Assembly (NCBI GenBank): GCA_965203525.1
Contig: OZ241898.1
Coordinates: 2,108,001 to 2,172,000 of the forward strand
DNA: 64,000 nt
Direction of reading: 5' to 3'
DNA from: WTFV01 sp965203525
GTDB taxonomy: Bacteria > Acidobacteriota > Vicinamibacteria > Vicinamibacterales > UBA8438
Shown one piece after another: positions 51,747-60,240 of this stretch. Below the pieces are notes generated by a model. The model was not told where the DNA came from. It was given only the letters and a program-made list of their open reading frames with translations, and did no database searches. How positions within the stretch are numbered: the first letter of the stretch is position 1; every line of letters starts with the position of its first letter. The translations under genes and the position numbers were made by a program.

Positions 51747-53510
51747 ATGCGCCAGCGTCCGCAACTGCCGGCTCCGCTCCCGATCGCGTTCGCGCTCCTC
51801 GTCGCCGCGGCCGTCCCGGCCGGCGCCCAGTACGAGCTCACGGTCACCCAGGACCGCCTGATCAACGCGCAGAACGAGCCGCAGAACTGGCTGCTGATGA
51901 ACGGCGACTACGGCTCGCAGCGCTACTCCAAGCTGACGCGGATCGACCGCGAGAACGTCGGCCGCCTGCGCATGGTGTGGGCGCTCGCCCTCGGCGGCAT
52001 GCAGGACACCGGCGGCAACGGCCCCGAGAACGAGGTCAACCCGCTGATCGACAACGGCTTCATGTACACCAGCGACGGCTGGGGCACGGTCTACAAGATC
52101 GACGCCCGCAACCCCGATTACGGCGAGTTCGTCTGGATCACCGACCCCGGCGTCGACCACGAGGGCAACGGCTCGCGCACGCGCGGCATCGCGCTGTGGG
52201 AGGACAAGGTGCTCCAGAACCTGCAGGACGGGCGGGTGCTGGCCATCGACCGCGACGACGGCGAGATCCTCTGGGACGTCGAGGTGGCCGGCGTCACCGA
52301 GATGGGCGCCCGCGAGCGGTTCCTCACCGCGCCGCTGGTCGCCCGCGGCAAGGTCCTGGTGCAGAACGGGGCCGGCGACGGCGGGACGCGCGGCTGGGTG
52401 GCGGCGCTCGACGTGGAGACCGGCGAGGAGCTCTGGCGCTGGTACACCGTCCCCGAGCCGGGCCAGCCGGGCAGCGAGACCTGGAAGGACGACCACAACG
52501 CCTGGAAGACCGGCGGCGGCGGCGTCTGGCAGACCGGCTCCTACGATCCGCAGCGCAACCTCTACGTCTTCGGCACCGGCAACCCGTATCCCATCTACGA
52601 TCCGGAGTTCCGCCCGGGCGACAACCTGTTCACCAACTCCGGGGTGGCGCTCGACGTCGACACCGGCGAGCGGCGCTGGCACTTCCAGTACACGCCGAAC
52701 GACTCGTGGGACTACGACGAGGTGGGCGTCCACATGCTCTACGACACGGTGATCGACGGCCGGCTCCGCAACGTCGTGGCGCACTTCGCCCGCAACGGGT
52801 TCTTCTATTCGCTCGACCGGGACACCGGGGCGTTCATCAAGGGCAACCAGTACGTCAACGAGCTGACCTGGACGGCCGGGCTGCACCCCGAGACCGGCCT
52901 GCCGCTGGAGTACGACCCGAACCTCGACGTGCAGATCTACAACGAGGAGGCGCGCGCGCTGCGGGCCGACCGCGACCTGATGAAGCGCGCCTGCCCCACC
53001 TGGCACGGGGGCATCGCGCACCAGCCGACCGCCTTCAACCCGGAGAAGGGGATCGCCTACGGGGCCGGCACCGAGGGCTGCTTCTCGCAGAGCGGCGCGC
53101 GGGTGGCGTCGCTCGGCCCCGAAGGGGGCATCGACCGCGCGAACAGCGAGCGCCGGCAGTACACCAGCGACCTCTACTACGGCTCGATCACCGCCGTCGA
53201 CACCGACACCCACGAGGTCATCGCCAAGGCGGTCACCCCGATCGAGGTGCGTTCGGGCACCATCGCGACGGCCGGCGGCCTGGTCTTTTCCGCGCTGCAG
53301 GACGGCTGGGTGGTGGCCTACCACGACGAGACGCTGCAGGAGCTGTGGCGCTTCAACGTCGGCACCCCGCTCAAGGGCGCGCCGGTCACCTACGCCGTCG
53401 GGCCGCGCCAGTACGTCGCGGTGCAGGCGAGCGGCCGCCACCTGCACCCGGTGCGCTACGACAACCTGGAGAACTCCAGCTACCTGTTCGTCTTCGCGCT
53501 CGACGAGTAA
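51747..53510 (+). CDS. Quinoprotein (PQQ-type) dehydrogenase
   Basis: 587 residues with a signal peptide (PIAFALLVAAAVPAGAQ). Blades include NWLLMNGDYGSQRYSKLTRI, NVGRLRMVWALALGG, DGEILWDVEVAG, TGEELWRWYTVPEPG and HFQYTPNDSWDYDEVG, as in alcohol-dehydrogenase-type quinoproteins. The adjacent Cys-Cys pair of methanol/ethanol dehydrogenases is not seen, so cofactor use is not certain. ATG 51747 is chosen: GAGGAGG lies 8 bp upstream. An AT-rich TTATAAGCTATACG at 51705-51718 may be part of its promoter. Confidence 0.8.
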   Translation: MRQRPQLPAPLPIAFALLVAAAVPAGAQYELTVTQDRLINAQNEPQNWLLMNGDYGSQRYSKLTRIDRENVGRLRMVWALALGGMQDTGGNGPENEVNPLIDNGFMYTSDGWGTVYKIDARNPDYGEFVWITDPGVDHEGNGSRTRGIALWEDKVLQNLQDGRVLAIDRDDGEILWDVEVAGVTEMGARERFLTAPLVARGKVLVQNGAGDGGTRGWVAALDVETGEELWRWYTVPEPGQPGSETWKDDHNAWKTGGGGVWQTGSYDPQRNLYVFGTGNPYPIYDPEFRPGDNLFTNSGVALDVDTGERRWHFQYTPNDSWDYDEVGVHMLYDTVIDGRLRNVVAHFARNGFFYSLDRDTGAFIKGNQYVNELTWTAGLHPETGLPLEYDPNLDVQIYNEEARALRADRDLMKRACPTWHGGIAHQPTAFNPEKGIAYGAGTEGCFSQSGARVASLGPEGGIDRANSERRQYTSDLYYGSITAVDTDTHEVIAKAVTPIEVRSGTIATAGGLVFSALQDGWVVAYHDETLQELWRFNVGTPLKGAPVTYAVGPRQYVAVQASGRHLHPVRYDNLENSSYLFVFALDE

Positions 53511-53659
53511 AGGGCGACCCCGCGCGGTCGCCGAACGCAAGTCCGGATCCAGGAAAAGAGCCACCGCATCAGGGGTGCGGGTCGCCTCAACGGAAAGGGC
53601 GGGGGAAGAGGTTCCCCCGACGAGTCGCCGCCGTTCACGCCTGGATCGGCGCGTCGGCG

Positions 53660-54433
53660 TCAGGCTCGGCCTTGGCCGGAGCCTCGACCTTGGCCTTGGC
53701 CTTCCGCTTGCGCGGAGCCTTGCGTGCCCGCCTCGGCCGGACGAGGCTCCGGCTGGCCGCGACGCGTCCCACTCAACTCGTCGAGCGGGGTGAGCGCGAG
53801 GCGAAGCCACCCGACGTCGGGGAGATCGCTCCCCCCATCGAGCAGCCTCTGAGCGAAGAGCTTGCGCTCCTCGCTGTCGACCAGCCCGCGAACGAGCTCC
53901 GCGGCCTCGGTGACGAGGTTGCGGCGACGAGTCACCGCAGCCCTGTCCTTGGCCGACAAAGTTTCGACCGGAGCCTTGGCCTTGACCTCCGCCTCCGCCT
54001 CCCTCCGCATCGCCGCGATCAGCATGACCTCCATGAAGGGGTCACGCACGCGGCTCACCCGCGTGAAGCCGCGCTTCCCGGCGACGAAGGCGACGTCGCG
54101 GGCGATCTGCGGATCCGCCCACGTGTCCAGCCGGCTCTCGGCGAGGAGACGATCCGCCGGGTGCTTCGAGAGCAGCCCGTTGACGACGCTCTTCGCGCGA
54201 GCGTCGCTACCCAGGCCGAAGAACACGCGCCCCGGAAGGAGCGCATTCCCGGTCACCGGGCAGCGGATCGTCCCAGCCTCAACGAGCTCCGCGACCTTGC
54301 GGCTACGAGTCATTGCCTGAGGCTCACGGGCGGCCGCGACCGCGGCATCAGCCTCGGTCTTGATGCGGGCGATCCTCGAGAGCACCGCCATCACAAACAG
54401 AGTGACGACCCCGACGGCCAAGGCGACTCCCAT
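53660..54433 (-). CDS. Membrane-anchored hypothetical protein
   Basis: 257 residues; family not recognised. One N-terminal membrane span (MGVALAVGVVTLFVMAVLS) is followed by a helical charged region, a short motif RCPVTGNALLPGRVFFGLG, and helices. The last 45 residues are low-complexity Gly/Gln/Ala/Arg. It is probably an inner-membrane protein with a cytoplasmic helical domain. Confidence 0.55.
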   Translation of the reverse strand: MGVALAVGVVTLFVMAVLSRIARIKTEADAAVAAAREPQAMTRSRKVAELVEAGTIRCPVTGNALLPGRVFFGLGSDARAKSVVNGLLSKHPADRLLAESRLDTWADPQIARDVAFVAGKRGFTRVSRVRDPFMEVMLIAAMRREAEAEVKAKAPVETLSAKDRAAVTRRRNLVTEAAELVRGLVDSEERKLFAQRLLDGGSDLPDVGWLRLALTPLDELSGTRRGQPEPRPAEAGTQGSAQAEGQGQGRGSGQGRA

Positions 54434-54580
54434 CATTCGTTCAGCCTACCACCACCCGCGAGCCGCGCGTCGAAAGACGTCATCGCCGGTCCGCACCGCC
54501 CGGCAGGGCGTTGATCGTCGCCACCTGATCCATCGAGCAGCAGCGGTGAGGCGCCGAACCGTGCTATCGTGACGGGCAGC

Positions 54581-54895
54581 ATGTTCGACACCCTCGCCAT
54601 CGCCCGCGCGCTGACCGCGGCCGACTTCACCCCCGCCCAGGCCGACGCCCTCACCGACGCGGTGCGCCAGGCCGCGGAGCACGACGCCGCCGGCGTCGAC
54701 GTGGGGACGCTGGCGACGAAGGACGACATCGCCGCCCTCGAGGGCGCGATGAAGGCGCACTTCGCCACGAAGGCGGAGATCACCGCCCTCGAAGCGCGCA
54801 TCTACCGGGCGATGCTGGTCCAGGCCGGCGCCATCGTCGGCGCGCTGGTCGGAATCGCCGGGGTCGTGGTCGGCGCCCTCCGGCTGCTCGGCTGA
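54581..54895 (+). CDS. DUF1640-like coiled-coil membrane protein
   Basis: 104 residues. FDTLAIARALTAADFTPAQADALTDAVRQA followed by KDDIAALEGAMKAHFATKAEI and a C-terminal membrane span (MLVQAGAIVGALVGIAGVVVGAL) matches the DUF1640/CCDC90-type small proteins: a helical coil and a tail anchor. ATG 54581 is preferred over an in-frame GTG at 54569. Function unknown. Confidence 0.7.
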   Translation: MFDTLAIARALTAADFTPAQADALTDAVRQAAEHDAAGVDVGTLATKDDIAALEGAMKAHFATKAEITALEARIYRAMLVQAGAIVGALVGIAGVVVGALRLLG

Positions 54896-54950
54896 CCCGC
54901 GGCCGGCAAGCCGCGCCGCGTGCCACGCCAGATCGAGCGTATGCAGGACA

Positions 54951-55098
54951 CTCGCAGCCTGAGAACCACGCGCTGGTGGTCCACGCGCGGCGCCGGAACC
55001 ATGATCAACTCCCCGTCCAGGAGCTCGTAGCGCTCGTCGTCCGGCGTGCGCCGGTAGTCCTCGTACCCGCACTTCCGGTGGAGGGTCGGGACAGGCAT
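54951..55098 (-). pseudogene. Truncated Uma2-family gene
   Basis: Starts MPVPTLHRKCGYEDYRRTPD and continues DERYELLDGELIMVPAPR then DHQRVVLRL, the N-terminal third of a Uma2 protein; after that the sequence no longer matches the family and runs into the end of the neighbouring coiled-coil gene. The catalytic part is absent. It lies 5 bp beyond the stop of the cytochrome gene. Confidence 0.6.
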
Positions 55099-55103
55099 GG
55101 GAA

Positions 55104-55640
55104 TCAGTTCGGGAATTCGAGGCGGCAGACGTCGACCTCCGCGCCCCAGTAGTCGATGCACTTCTGGCGGTCCATCGGGCCCCGGCCGACGATCTCCGCC
55201 TCCAGGAAGTCGGCCAGCCGCTCCACTTCGCGATTCTGCAGCGTGGCGGGCGGATCGAACAACTGCAACCCCATGCGCCGGAGATCGGCATGGGTACGGC
55301 CCAGGCAGCGATCGTCGTCGTAGGCCCGCCGATCGTACGCCGGCATCCCGCGGCCGGGCAGTCCGCACTTGATCACGAAGACGAGCTGCTCGCGCGTCAG
55401 CGTGCTCTCGCGCAGGTTGGCCCCGTCCGGCATCTGGAGGTTCATCTTGCGGCCGTCGCCGGCCCACCCGTGGCACGCCTGGCAGTCGCCCTTGCCGCGG
55501 TAGAGACGCCCGCCGGCAGCGACGGTGTTCGTCTGCGCGCCCACCACCTCGTCGGCCGGCGGATACCCGCCGAGTCCGGCGGCGAGCAGCACGCCCGCGC
55601 CGACGCCCATCCGCACCCGCCGATACGCTCGCACTGGCAC
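55104..55640 (-). CDS. Periplasmic c-type cytochrome
   Basis: 178 residues. A signal-like N-terminus (MGVGAGVLLAAGLGG) precedes a single haem-c site CQACH (53-57) with a likely axial Met in GLPGRGMPAYD. The domain fits small class I cytochromes that take electrons from quinoprotein dehydrogenases, four of which are encoded nearby. Additional Cys residues (DRCLG, QKCIDYWGAEVDVCRL) may form disulfides. GTG starts at 55640 and 55634 are possible; ATG at 55610 is an alternative. Confidence 0.8.
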   Translation of the reverse strand: MPVRAYRRVRMGVGAGVLLAAGLGGYPPADEVVGAQTNTVAAGGRLYRGKGDCQACHGWAGDGRKMNLQMPDGANLRESTLTREQLVFVIKCGLPGRGMPAYDRRAYDDDRCLGRTHADLRRMGLQLFDPPATLQNREVERLADFLEAEIVGRGPMDRQKCIDYWGAEVDVCRLEFPN

Positions 55641-56127
55641 TGCCCCCTCCCTTGCCGGCTCCGTCCGACCGTCCTTCCTCCCGCGAGGCTAACACACCCC
55701 GCACCGCCGGCGGCCACGCCAGGCCGGCAGCGCCGGGCGGCCGGAGCGACCGCCGCGCCCGGCGGCCTGTCCGCCTCCGCCGCGGGTCGGAACGCCGTCC
55801 CGGATCCGCAACCTCCGGCGCCTCCCGGGCCGTCCGCCGACCACACGATTCACGTCTACCAGCCCGTGGTGAAATCCCCGCTGCATTCGACGGGCACTGC
55901 ATCCCGGCTGAACTGCGTCGTTCGTCGGTCGCATATCTATGGCAAGATCCCGGCGGAGACCTGGAACCGCGTGGGCACGCAGCTACTGCCGAAAACTGCG
56001 CGGGAACTCCGGTTGCGAACTGCAGGTGACGGTCTCGTTCGAGCTGACGGCGGGCGGCCCCGGAACCGACGCGCTGTCGCCGGCCCGCGGCGGATCGTCG
56101 ACGACCCGCGGCCGGGCGAAGCGCTCC
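55641..56127. other. Nearly 490 bp without a convincing gene
   Basis: Open frames exist on both strands but none has a ribosome site, a recognisable domain or coding-like composition. No hairpin or RNA signature was identified. It separates the cytochrome gene from the divergently transcribed cyclase gene and so probably holds both promoters. Confidence 0.4.
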
Positions 56128-56234
56128 GGATCGACGCGGAGGCGGCGAAGCAGTGACGGCGCGGCTCGAATGCACGTCAGCATCGCCCGCGGTATCCGGG
56201 ATCGACGCGGAGGCGGCGAAGCGGTGACGGCGCG
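56128..56234. repeat. Repeat-spacer-repeat, period 71 bp
   Basis: A 36-bp block beginning GGATCGACGCGGAGGCGGCG occurs at 56128-56163 and 56199-56234 with one mismatch and a 35-bp spacer, 50 bp upstream of the cyclase gene. Confidence 0.93.
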
Positions 56235-56283
56235 AGCGGATACGGAACGAGAACGAGGAACCGCAAACCGGGGGAACACACCG

Positions 56284-57270
56284 ATGACACGCAGATCCGG
56301 CAGACGAATCGTCAGACTCGCCGCGCTCGCCGCGGCGGCCGCGTTCGCCGCCGCCACCGTCGAGACGCAGGAGCCGCGCAGTCCGCGCAACGTCGAGGAG
56401 TTCGACGCCATGTTCCGGGCGCTCAACAACTGGGGCCGCTGGGGCGCTGGCGACGAGCTCGGCACCATGAACCTGATCACGCCGGAGAAGACGCGCGCGG
56501 CGGCGGCGCTGGTGCGGCGCGGCATCACCGTCTCGCTGTCGCACAACCCGATGCCGGACGAGGCGGCGGACAACCCGGACGCGGCGTTCAACCACACCAT
56601 GAGCCGGTCGCTGCGCAGCGACACCTACGAGTTCACCTACCACGGCTACGGCGTCAGCCACATCGACTCGCTCTGCCACTTCCTGTGGAACGGCCGGATG
56701 TACAACGACGTCCCGCCGTCGGCGAGCACGCCGGACGGCTGCGGGAAGCTCGGCATCCAGAACCTGAAGCAGGGCATCGTCACGCGCGGCGTCCTGCTCG
56801 ACTTCCCGCGCCTGAAGGGGGTGCCGTACCTGGAGCCGCGGACGCCGATCTACGTCGAGGACGTCGAAGCCTGGGAGGAGCAGGCCGGGGTCAGGGTGTC
56901 GCCGGGCGACGTCATCTTCGTGCGGACCGGCCGCTGGGCGCGCCGCGCCGCGCTCGGACCGTGGCAGGTCTCCGGCAACAGCGCCGGGTTGCACGCCTCG
57001 GTGCTGCCGTGGATCAAGGAACGCGGCGTCGCCTTCGTCGGCAGCGACGCGGCCACCGACGTGATGCCGTCGCTGGTCGAAGGCGTCACGCAGCCGGTCC
57101 ACACGATGCTGATCGCCGGCTTCGGCACGAACATCTTCGACAACATGGACCTCGAAGCGCTCGCCGAGACGGCGGCCCGCGAGAACCGCTGGGAGTTCCT
57201 GCTGACCGCCGGGCCGATCCCGGTCGAGGGGGGCACCGGCTCGCCGCTCAACCCGATCGCCGTCTTCTGA
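56284..57270 (+). CDS. Cyclase-family (kynurenine-formamidase-like) hydrolase
   Basis: 328 residues with a signal peptide (LAALAAAAAFAAAT). ELGTMNLITPEKTRAAAALV, HGYGVSHIDSLCHF (HxxxD-type metal ligands), GVLLDFPRL, and GDVIFVRTGRW are the conserved blocks of the cyclase family PF04199, metal-dependent hydrolases related to arylformamidases. The exported location suggests scavenging or detoxification of an amide or lactone, substrate unknown. Start ATG 56284. Confidence 0.8.
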   Translation: MTRRSGRRIVRLAALAAAAAFAAATVETQEPRSPRNVEEFDAMFRALNNWGRWGAGDELGTMNLITPEKTRAAAALVRRGITVSLSHNPMPDEAADNPDAAFNHTMSRSLRSDTYEFTYHGYGVSHIDSLCHFLWNGRMYNDVPPSASTPDGCGKLGIQNLKQGIVTRGVLLDFPRLKGVPYLEPRTPIYVEDVEAWEEQAGVRVSPGDVIFVRTGRWARRAALGPWQVSGNSAGLHASVLPWIKERGVAFVGSDAATDVMPSLVEGVTQPVHTMLIAGFGTNIFDNMDLEALAETAARENRWEFLLTAGPIPVEGGTGSPLNPIAVF

Positions 57271-57334
57271 GCGGGTCGCGGCACCGGGCGGGCGGCGCGA
57301 TCGTGCGCGCCGGCGGGCATCCACCCGGCCGCAC

Positions 57335-57443
57335 GGCGCCGGGCAGGCGCGGACGGCGCCGCCCGGCTCACCTGCGCGTCGGCGCCCGGACCTGCGCGCT
57401 CAACCTGGCGCCGGGCGGGCGCGGGCGGCGCCGCCCGGCTCAC
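57335..57443. repeat. Repeat-spacer-repeat, period 72 bp, spans a stop codon
   Basis: A 37-bp block (GGCGGCGCCGCCCGGCTCAC-like) occurs at 57335-57371 and 57407-57443 with two mismatches and a 35-bp spacer. The inner copy includes the stop codon of the convergent quinoprotein gene (57440-57442). Confidence 0.93.
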
Positions 57444-59515
57444 GGCTCCACCGTGATCTCCCCGATCGCCCACGGATGGTCCGCGCAGTGGTAGAGGAAC
57501 GTGCCGGGCTCGTCGAAGGTGACGTAGCCGGACATCGCCGGCGCCAGCGCACCGGTGCTCCAGCTCCCGTCCCGCGCCGCGACGGTGTGGGACGTCTCGC
57601 CGTTGTTGACGAAGCGCACGCGCGCGCCGGCGGTGACGAGCGCCCGCACCGGGTTGAACGCGTGCTCGTTGATCGCGTTGCGCCGGCCGCCGACCGACCA
57701 GGCGACGGGATTCTCGACCAGCGTCGCGGTCTCTATCGCGTCGGTCTCCCGCGGCGGCGGGCCGATCCAGCGGACCAGGTCGTCCAGGGGCTCGGCCGCC
57801 GCCGGACGCGCCGGCACGGCGCCGTCGAGCGCGAACGCCCACAGCTCGCCGCCGACCGCGAGGGCGATGAACTGCCGGCCGCCGGCCGCGTAGGAGATCG
57901 CCGGTCCGGGACGCAGCCGCACCCCGGGCGGACCGGCCTGGAACCCCCACAACCGCTCGCCGGTGCCGGCGTCGTAGGCCTCGAGCCGGCCGTCGGCCGA
58001 GCCCCAGAACAGCAGCCCGCCGGCGGTCGTCAGCGGACCGCTCGTGGCCAGCCGCGCGCCGCGGAACTCGTTCTTCCAGACGATCTCCCCGCTCCGCCCG
58101 TCGACCGCGGCCAGGATGCCGGTCGACTCCGGGAGCGTCAGCCGGACGTAGCCGCTGGCGCGGTTGTCCGAAATCCACGGATCCGCGAAGCGGAACGCGC
58201 GTCCGACGTGCGCCCGCCCCTGCGCGTAGACGTAGCCGGTCCGCGGACTGAACGACATCGGCGTCACCCGCACCATCGGAATCGGCGCGCCGGGGGCCAC
58301 CACGTCGTGCCGGTCGAGCGACGGCGGGGTGTACGAGCTGCAATTGAGCTCGAACGGCGGCGGAACCCGGTCGCGCCAGAAGGAGCACGACGGCAGGATG
58401 CTTTCGCCGGCCGGGAACGGCTGCGTCGGCGCGGTGCGCAGGAACGCATCCTGCGGCACCGGCCGTTCCTCGATCGGCGCGAGCGGCTCGCCCGTCTCCC
58501 GGTCGAACCGGAACAGGTGCCCGTCGGCCCGCATCGCCGCCAGCGCCTTGCGGGTGCGCCCCTCGATCACGGTCTCGTAGAGCAGCAGCGGCGTGGCGAC
58601 GTCGGCGTCCCAGACGTCGTGCCGGACCACCTGGTAGTGCCAGCGCCGCTCCCCGGTCTCCATGTCGAGGGCCAGCACCGACGCGGTGAACAGGTTGTCG
58701 CCGGCGCGGATCTCGCCGCCGTACATCGGTACCGGGTTGCCGGTCACGAAGTAGACCAGCCCCAGATCCGGATCGGCCGCGCCGACGAGCCAGACGCCGC
58801 CCCCGCCCAGCCGCCACACGTCGGAATCTTGCGGCCACGTCTCGTGGCCGAACTCCCCGGGCCGCGGCACGACGAAGAAGGTCCATAGCTTCTCGCCGGT
58901 CGCCGCGTCGAGGGCGATGACGCGCCCCTGCCCGCCGCTGTCGCCGTTCGCCAGCCCCACGAACACCCTGCCGCGCGCGTGCATCGGGGCCGTGGTCACC
59001 GTCTCGCCCGCCTGCGCCGGCACGCTGCCGACCGGCTCCACCCAGACCGGCTCGCCAGTGTCCTGCCGCAGCGCCGCCACCTCCGCGCTCCGCAGGCCGA
59101 CGAAGACCAGCCCGCCGCCCAGGCCGACCCCCTGCCACGACGGCACCCGCTGCGCCTCGGCGCCCGAGCCGCCCGCCCGCCAGCGCCAGACCGTCTCGCC
59201 CGTCCGGCCGTCGATCGCGAACACGTTCGCCCCGCCGGTCAGGTAGAGGACGCCGTCTTCGGCCACCGGCGTCGCGCGTGACGACACGCCCCCGGGCAGG
59301 CGGGCCACCCAGGCCCCGCCCAGCCGGTCGATCGTCCCGGTCGAGACCTCGGCGAGCGTCGAATGGCGGGACCCGGTCCAGTCCCCGCCGGCGAACGACC
59401 AGTCCGCGGCGGGATGGCCCCGGCCGGGCTCCGGCGCCTCCTGCGCCCGCGGACCGGCCGTCAGGACGACGGCGGCCAGCAGTGCGACGACGAATCCACG
59501 GTGCGGTCCACGCAT
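57440..59515 (-). CDS. Quinoprotein fused to C-terminal cupredoxin domain
   Basis: 691 residues. After a signal peptide (FVVALLAAVVLTAGPRAQ) come propeller blades (DWSFAGGDWTGSRHSTLAEV, TGETVWRWRAGG, TGEKLWTFFVVPRPG, HYQVVRHDVWDAD). The last 100 residues form a cupredoxin: VRFVNNGETSHTVAARDG and GTFLYHCADHPWAIGEI, providing His, Cys and His copper ligands. PQQ-type oxidation would feed electrons to copper within the same protein. ATG 59515 is chosen since it begins the signal peptide. Confidence 0.8.
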   Translation of the reverse strand: MRGPHRGFVVALLAAVVLTAGPRAQEAPEPGRGHPAADWSFAGGDWTGSRHSTLAEVSTGTIDRLGGAWVARLPGGVSSRATPVAEDGVLYLTGGANVFAIDGRTGETVWRWRAGGSGAEAQRVPSWQGVGLGGGLVFVGLRSAEVAALRQDTGEPVWVEPVGSVPAQAGETVTTAPMHARGRVFVGLANGDSGGQGRVIALDAATGEKLWTFFVVPRPGEFGHETWPQDSDVWRLGGGGVWLVGAADPDLGLVYFVTGNPVPMYGGEIRAGDNLFTASVLALDMETGERRWHYQVVRHDVWDADVATPLLLYETVIEGRTRKALAAMRADGHLFRFDRETGEPLAPIEERPVPQDAFLRTAPTQPFPAGESILPSCSFWRDRVPPPFELNCSSYTPPSLDRHDVVAPGAPIPMVRVTPMSFSPRTGYVYAQGRAHVGRAFRFADPWISDNRASGYVRLTLPESTGILAAVDGRSGEIVWKNEFRGARLATSGPLTTAGGLLFWGSADGRLEAYDAGTGERLWGFQAGPPGVRLRPGPAISYAAGGRQFIALAVGGELWAFALDGAVPARPAAAEPLDDLVRWIGPPPRETDAIETATLVENPVAWSVGGRRNAINEHAFNPVRALVTAGARVRFVNNGETSHTVAARDGSWSTGALAPAMSGYVTFDEPGTFLYHCADHPWAIGEITVEP

Positions 59516-59755
59516 GACGTCCCTTCGGAAGCGGTGCTCGACTTCGGCGCCAGGACCGGCGTGCGATGGATCCGATTGTCCCGACAACGGAAACCGGCGA
59601 TTGTCACGAACGATTCCTCACGCCGGAAGATCGTCGCGCCTGCCGCAAGCGGTTGTCAACCGGCGCCCGGGACCTTCGCTCTGGTGATCGCCCGGTGGAT
59701 CGCCCCGTGTCCGGGTCTCCGACGCCCCCAATCGGCTGCTGCAGAACGCTTGTCT

Positions 59756-60240
59756 TCACTCTTTCAGGACGCAATATCCCGGGTTCCGACGTTCCCAGTC
59801 GAGAATGGCCGTTCCGAGGGCGGAGTTTCGAAAGTCGGCATCCTCGAACGCCAACCGTAACGACTGTTTGAGTCGTTCGACGCTGACGTCCCTCAAGTCA
59901 TTCGTTCCAAGAGCTGTCCTCAGACCAATTGACAACACTTTCAAAACGTCGTCGCCGCAACATACGTGACACATGTCATGACGCGCATCCCTCAGGCCTT
60001 CTACGGCTTTGCTCAGTTCTGTTTCGTCCAACCCCGTCCGCATAGACAAGTTCATGACGCTTCGACAGAGCTCCACCGTGTCCACCAACAGAGAACACCG
60101 GTCGATGCAGGACGTCAATCTTAACCCTTGAAATTTGAGGCGCAGATCGTTTCTCATCGACAACCATCGCAAGTAGCCCACGGGCGCAGCCGCCGAGAGA
60201 ACCAACTCTCTGACCTCCACACCAAGCGCCCGTATTTTCG
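59756..60240 (-). pseudogene. DUF4435 (AriB-like) gene, severed C-terminal part
   Basis: Reads (PKI)RALGVEVRELVLSAAAPVGYLRWLS...LRLKFQGL... to ILDWERRNPGYCVLKE, the C-terminal half of DUF4435 proteins. It has no proper start; the ISL3 element inserted just upstream. Joined to 61998-62366 across one TATTTTCG target copy it gives an uninterrupted DUF4435 protein of about 281 residues. 240 bp before it (59516-59755) hold no recognised gene. Confidence 0.85.
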
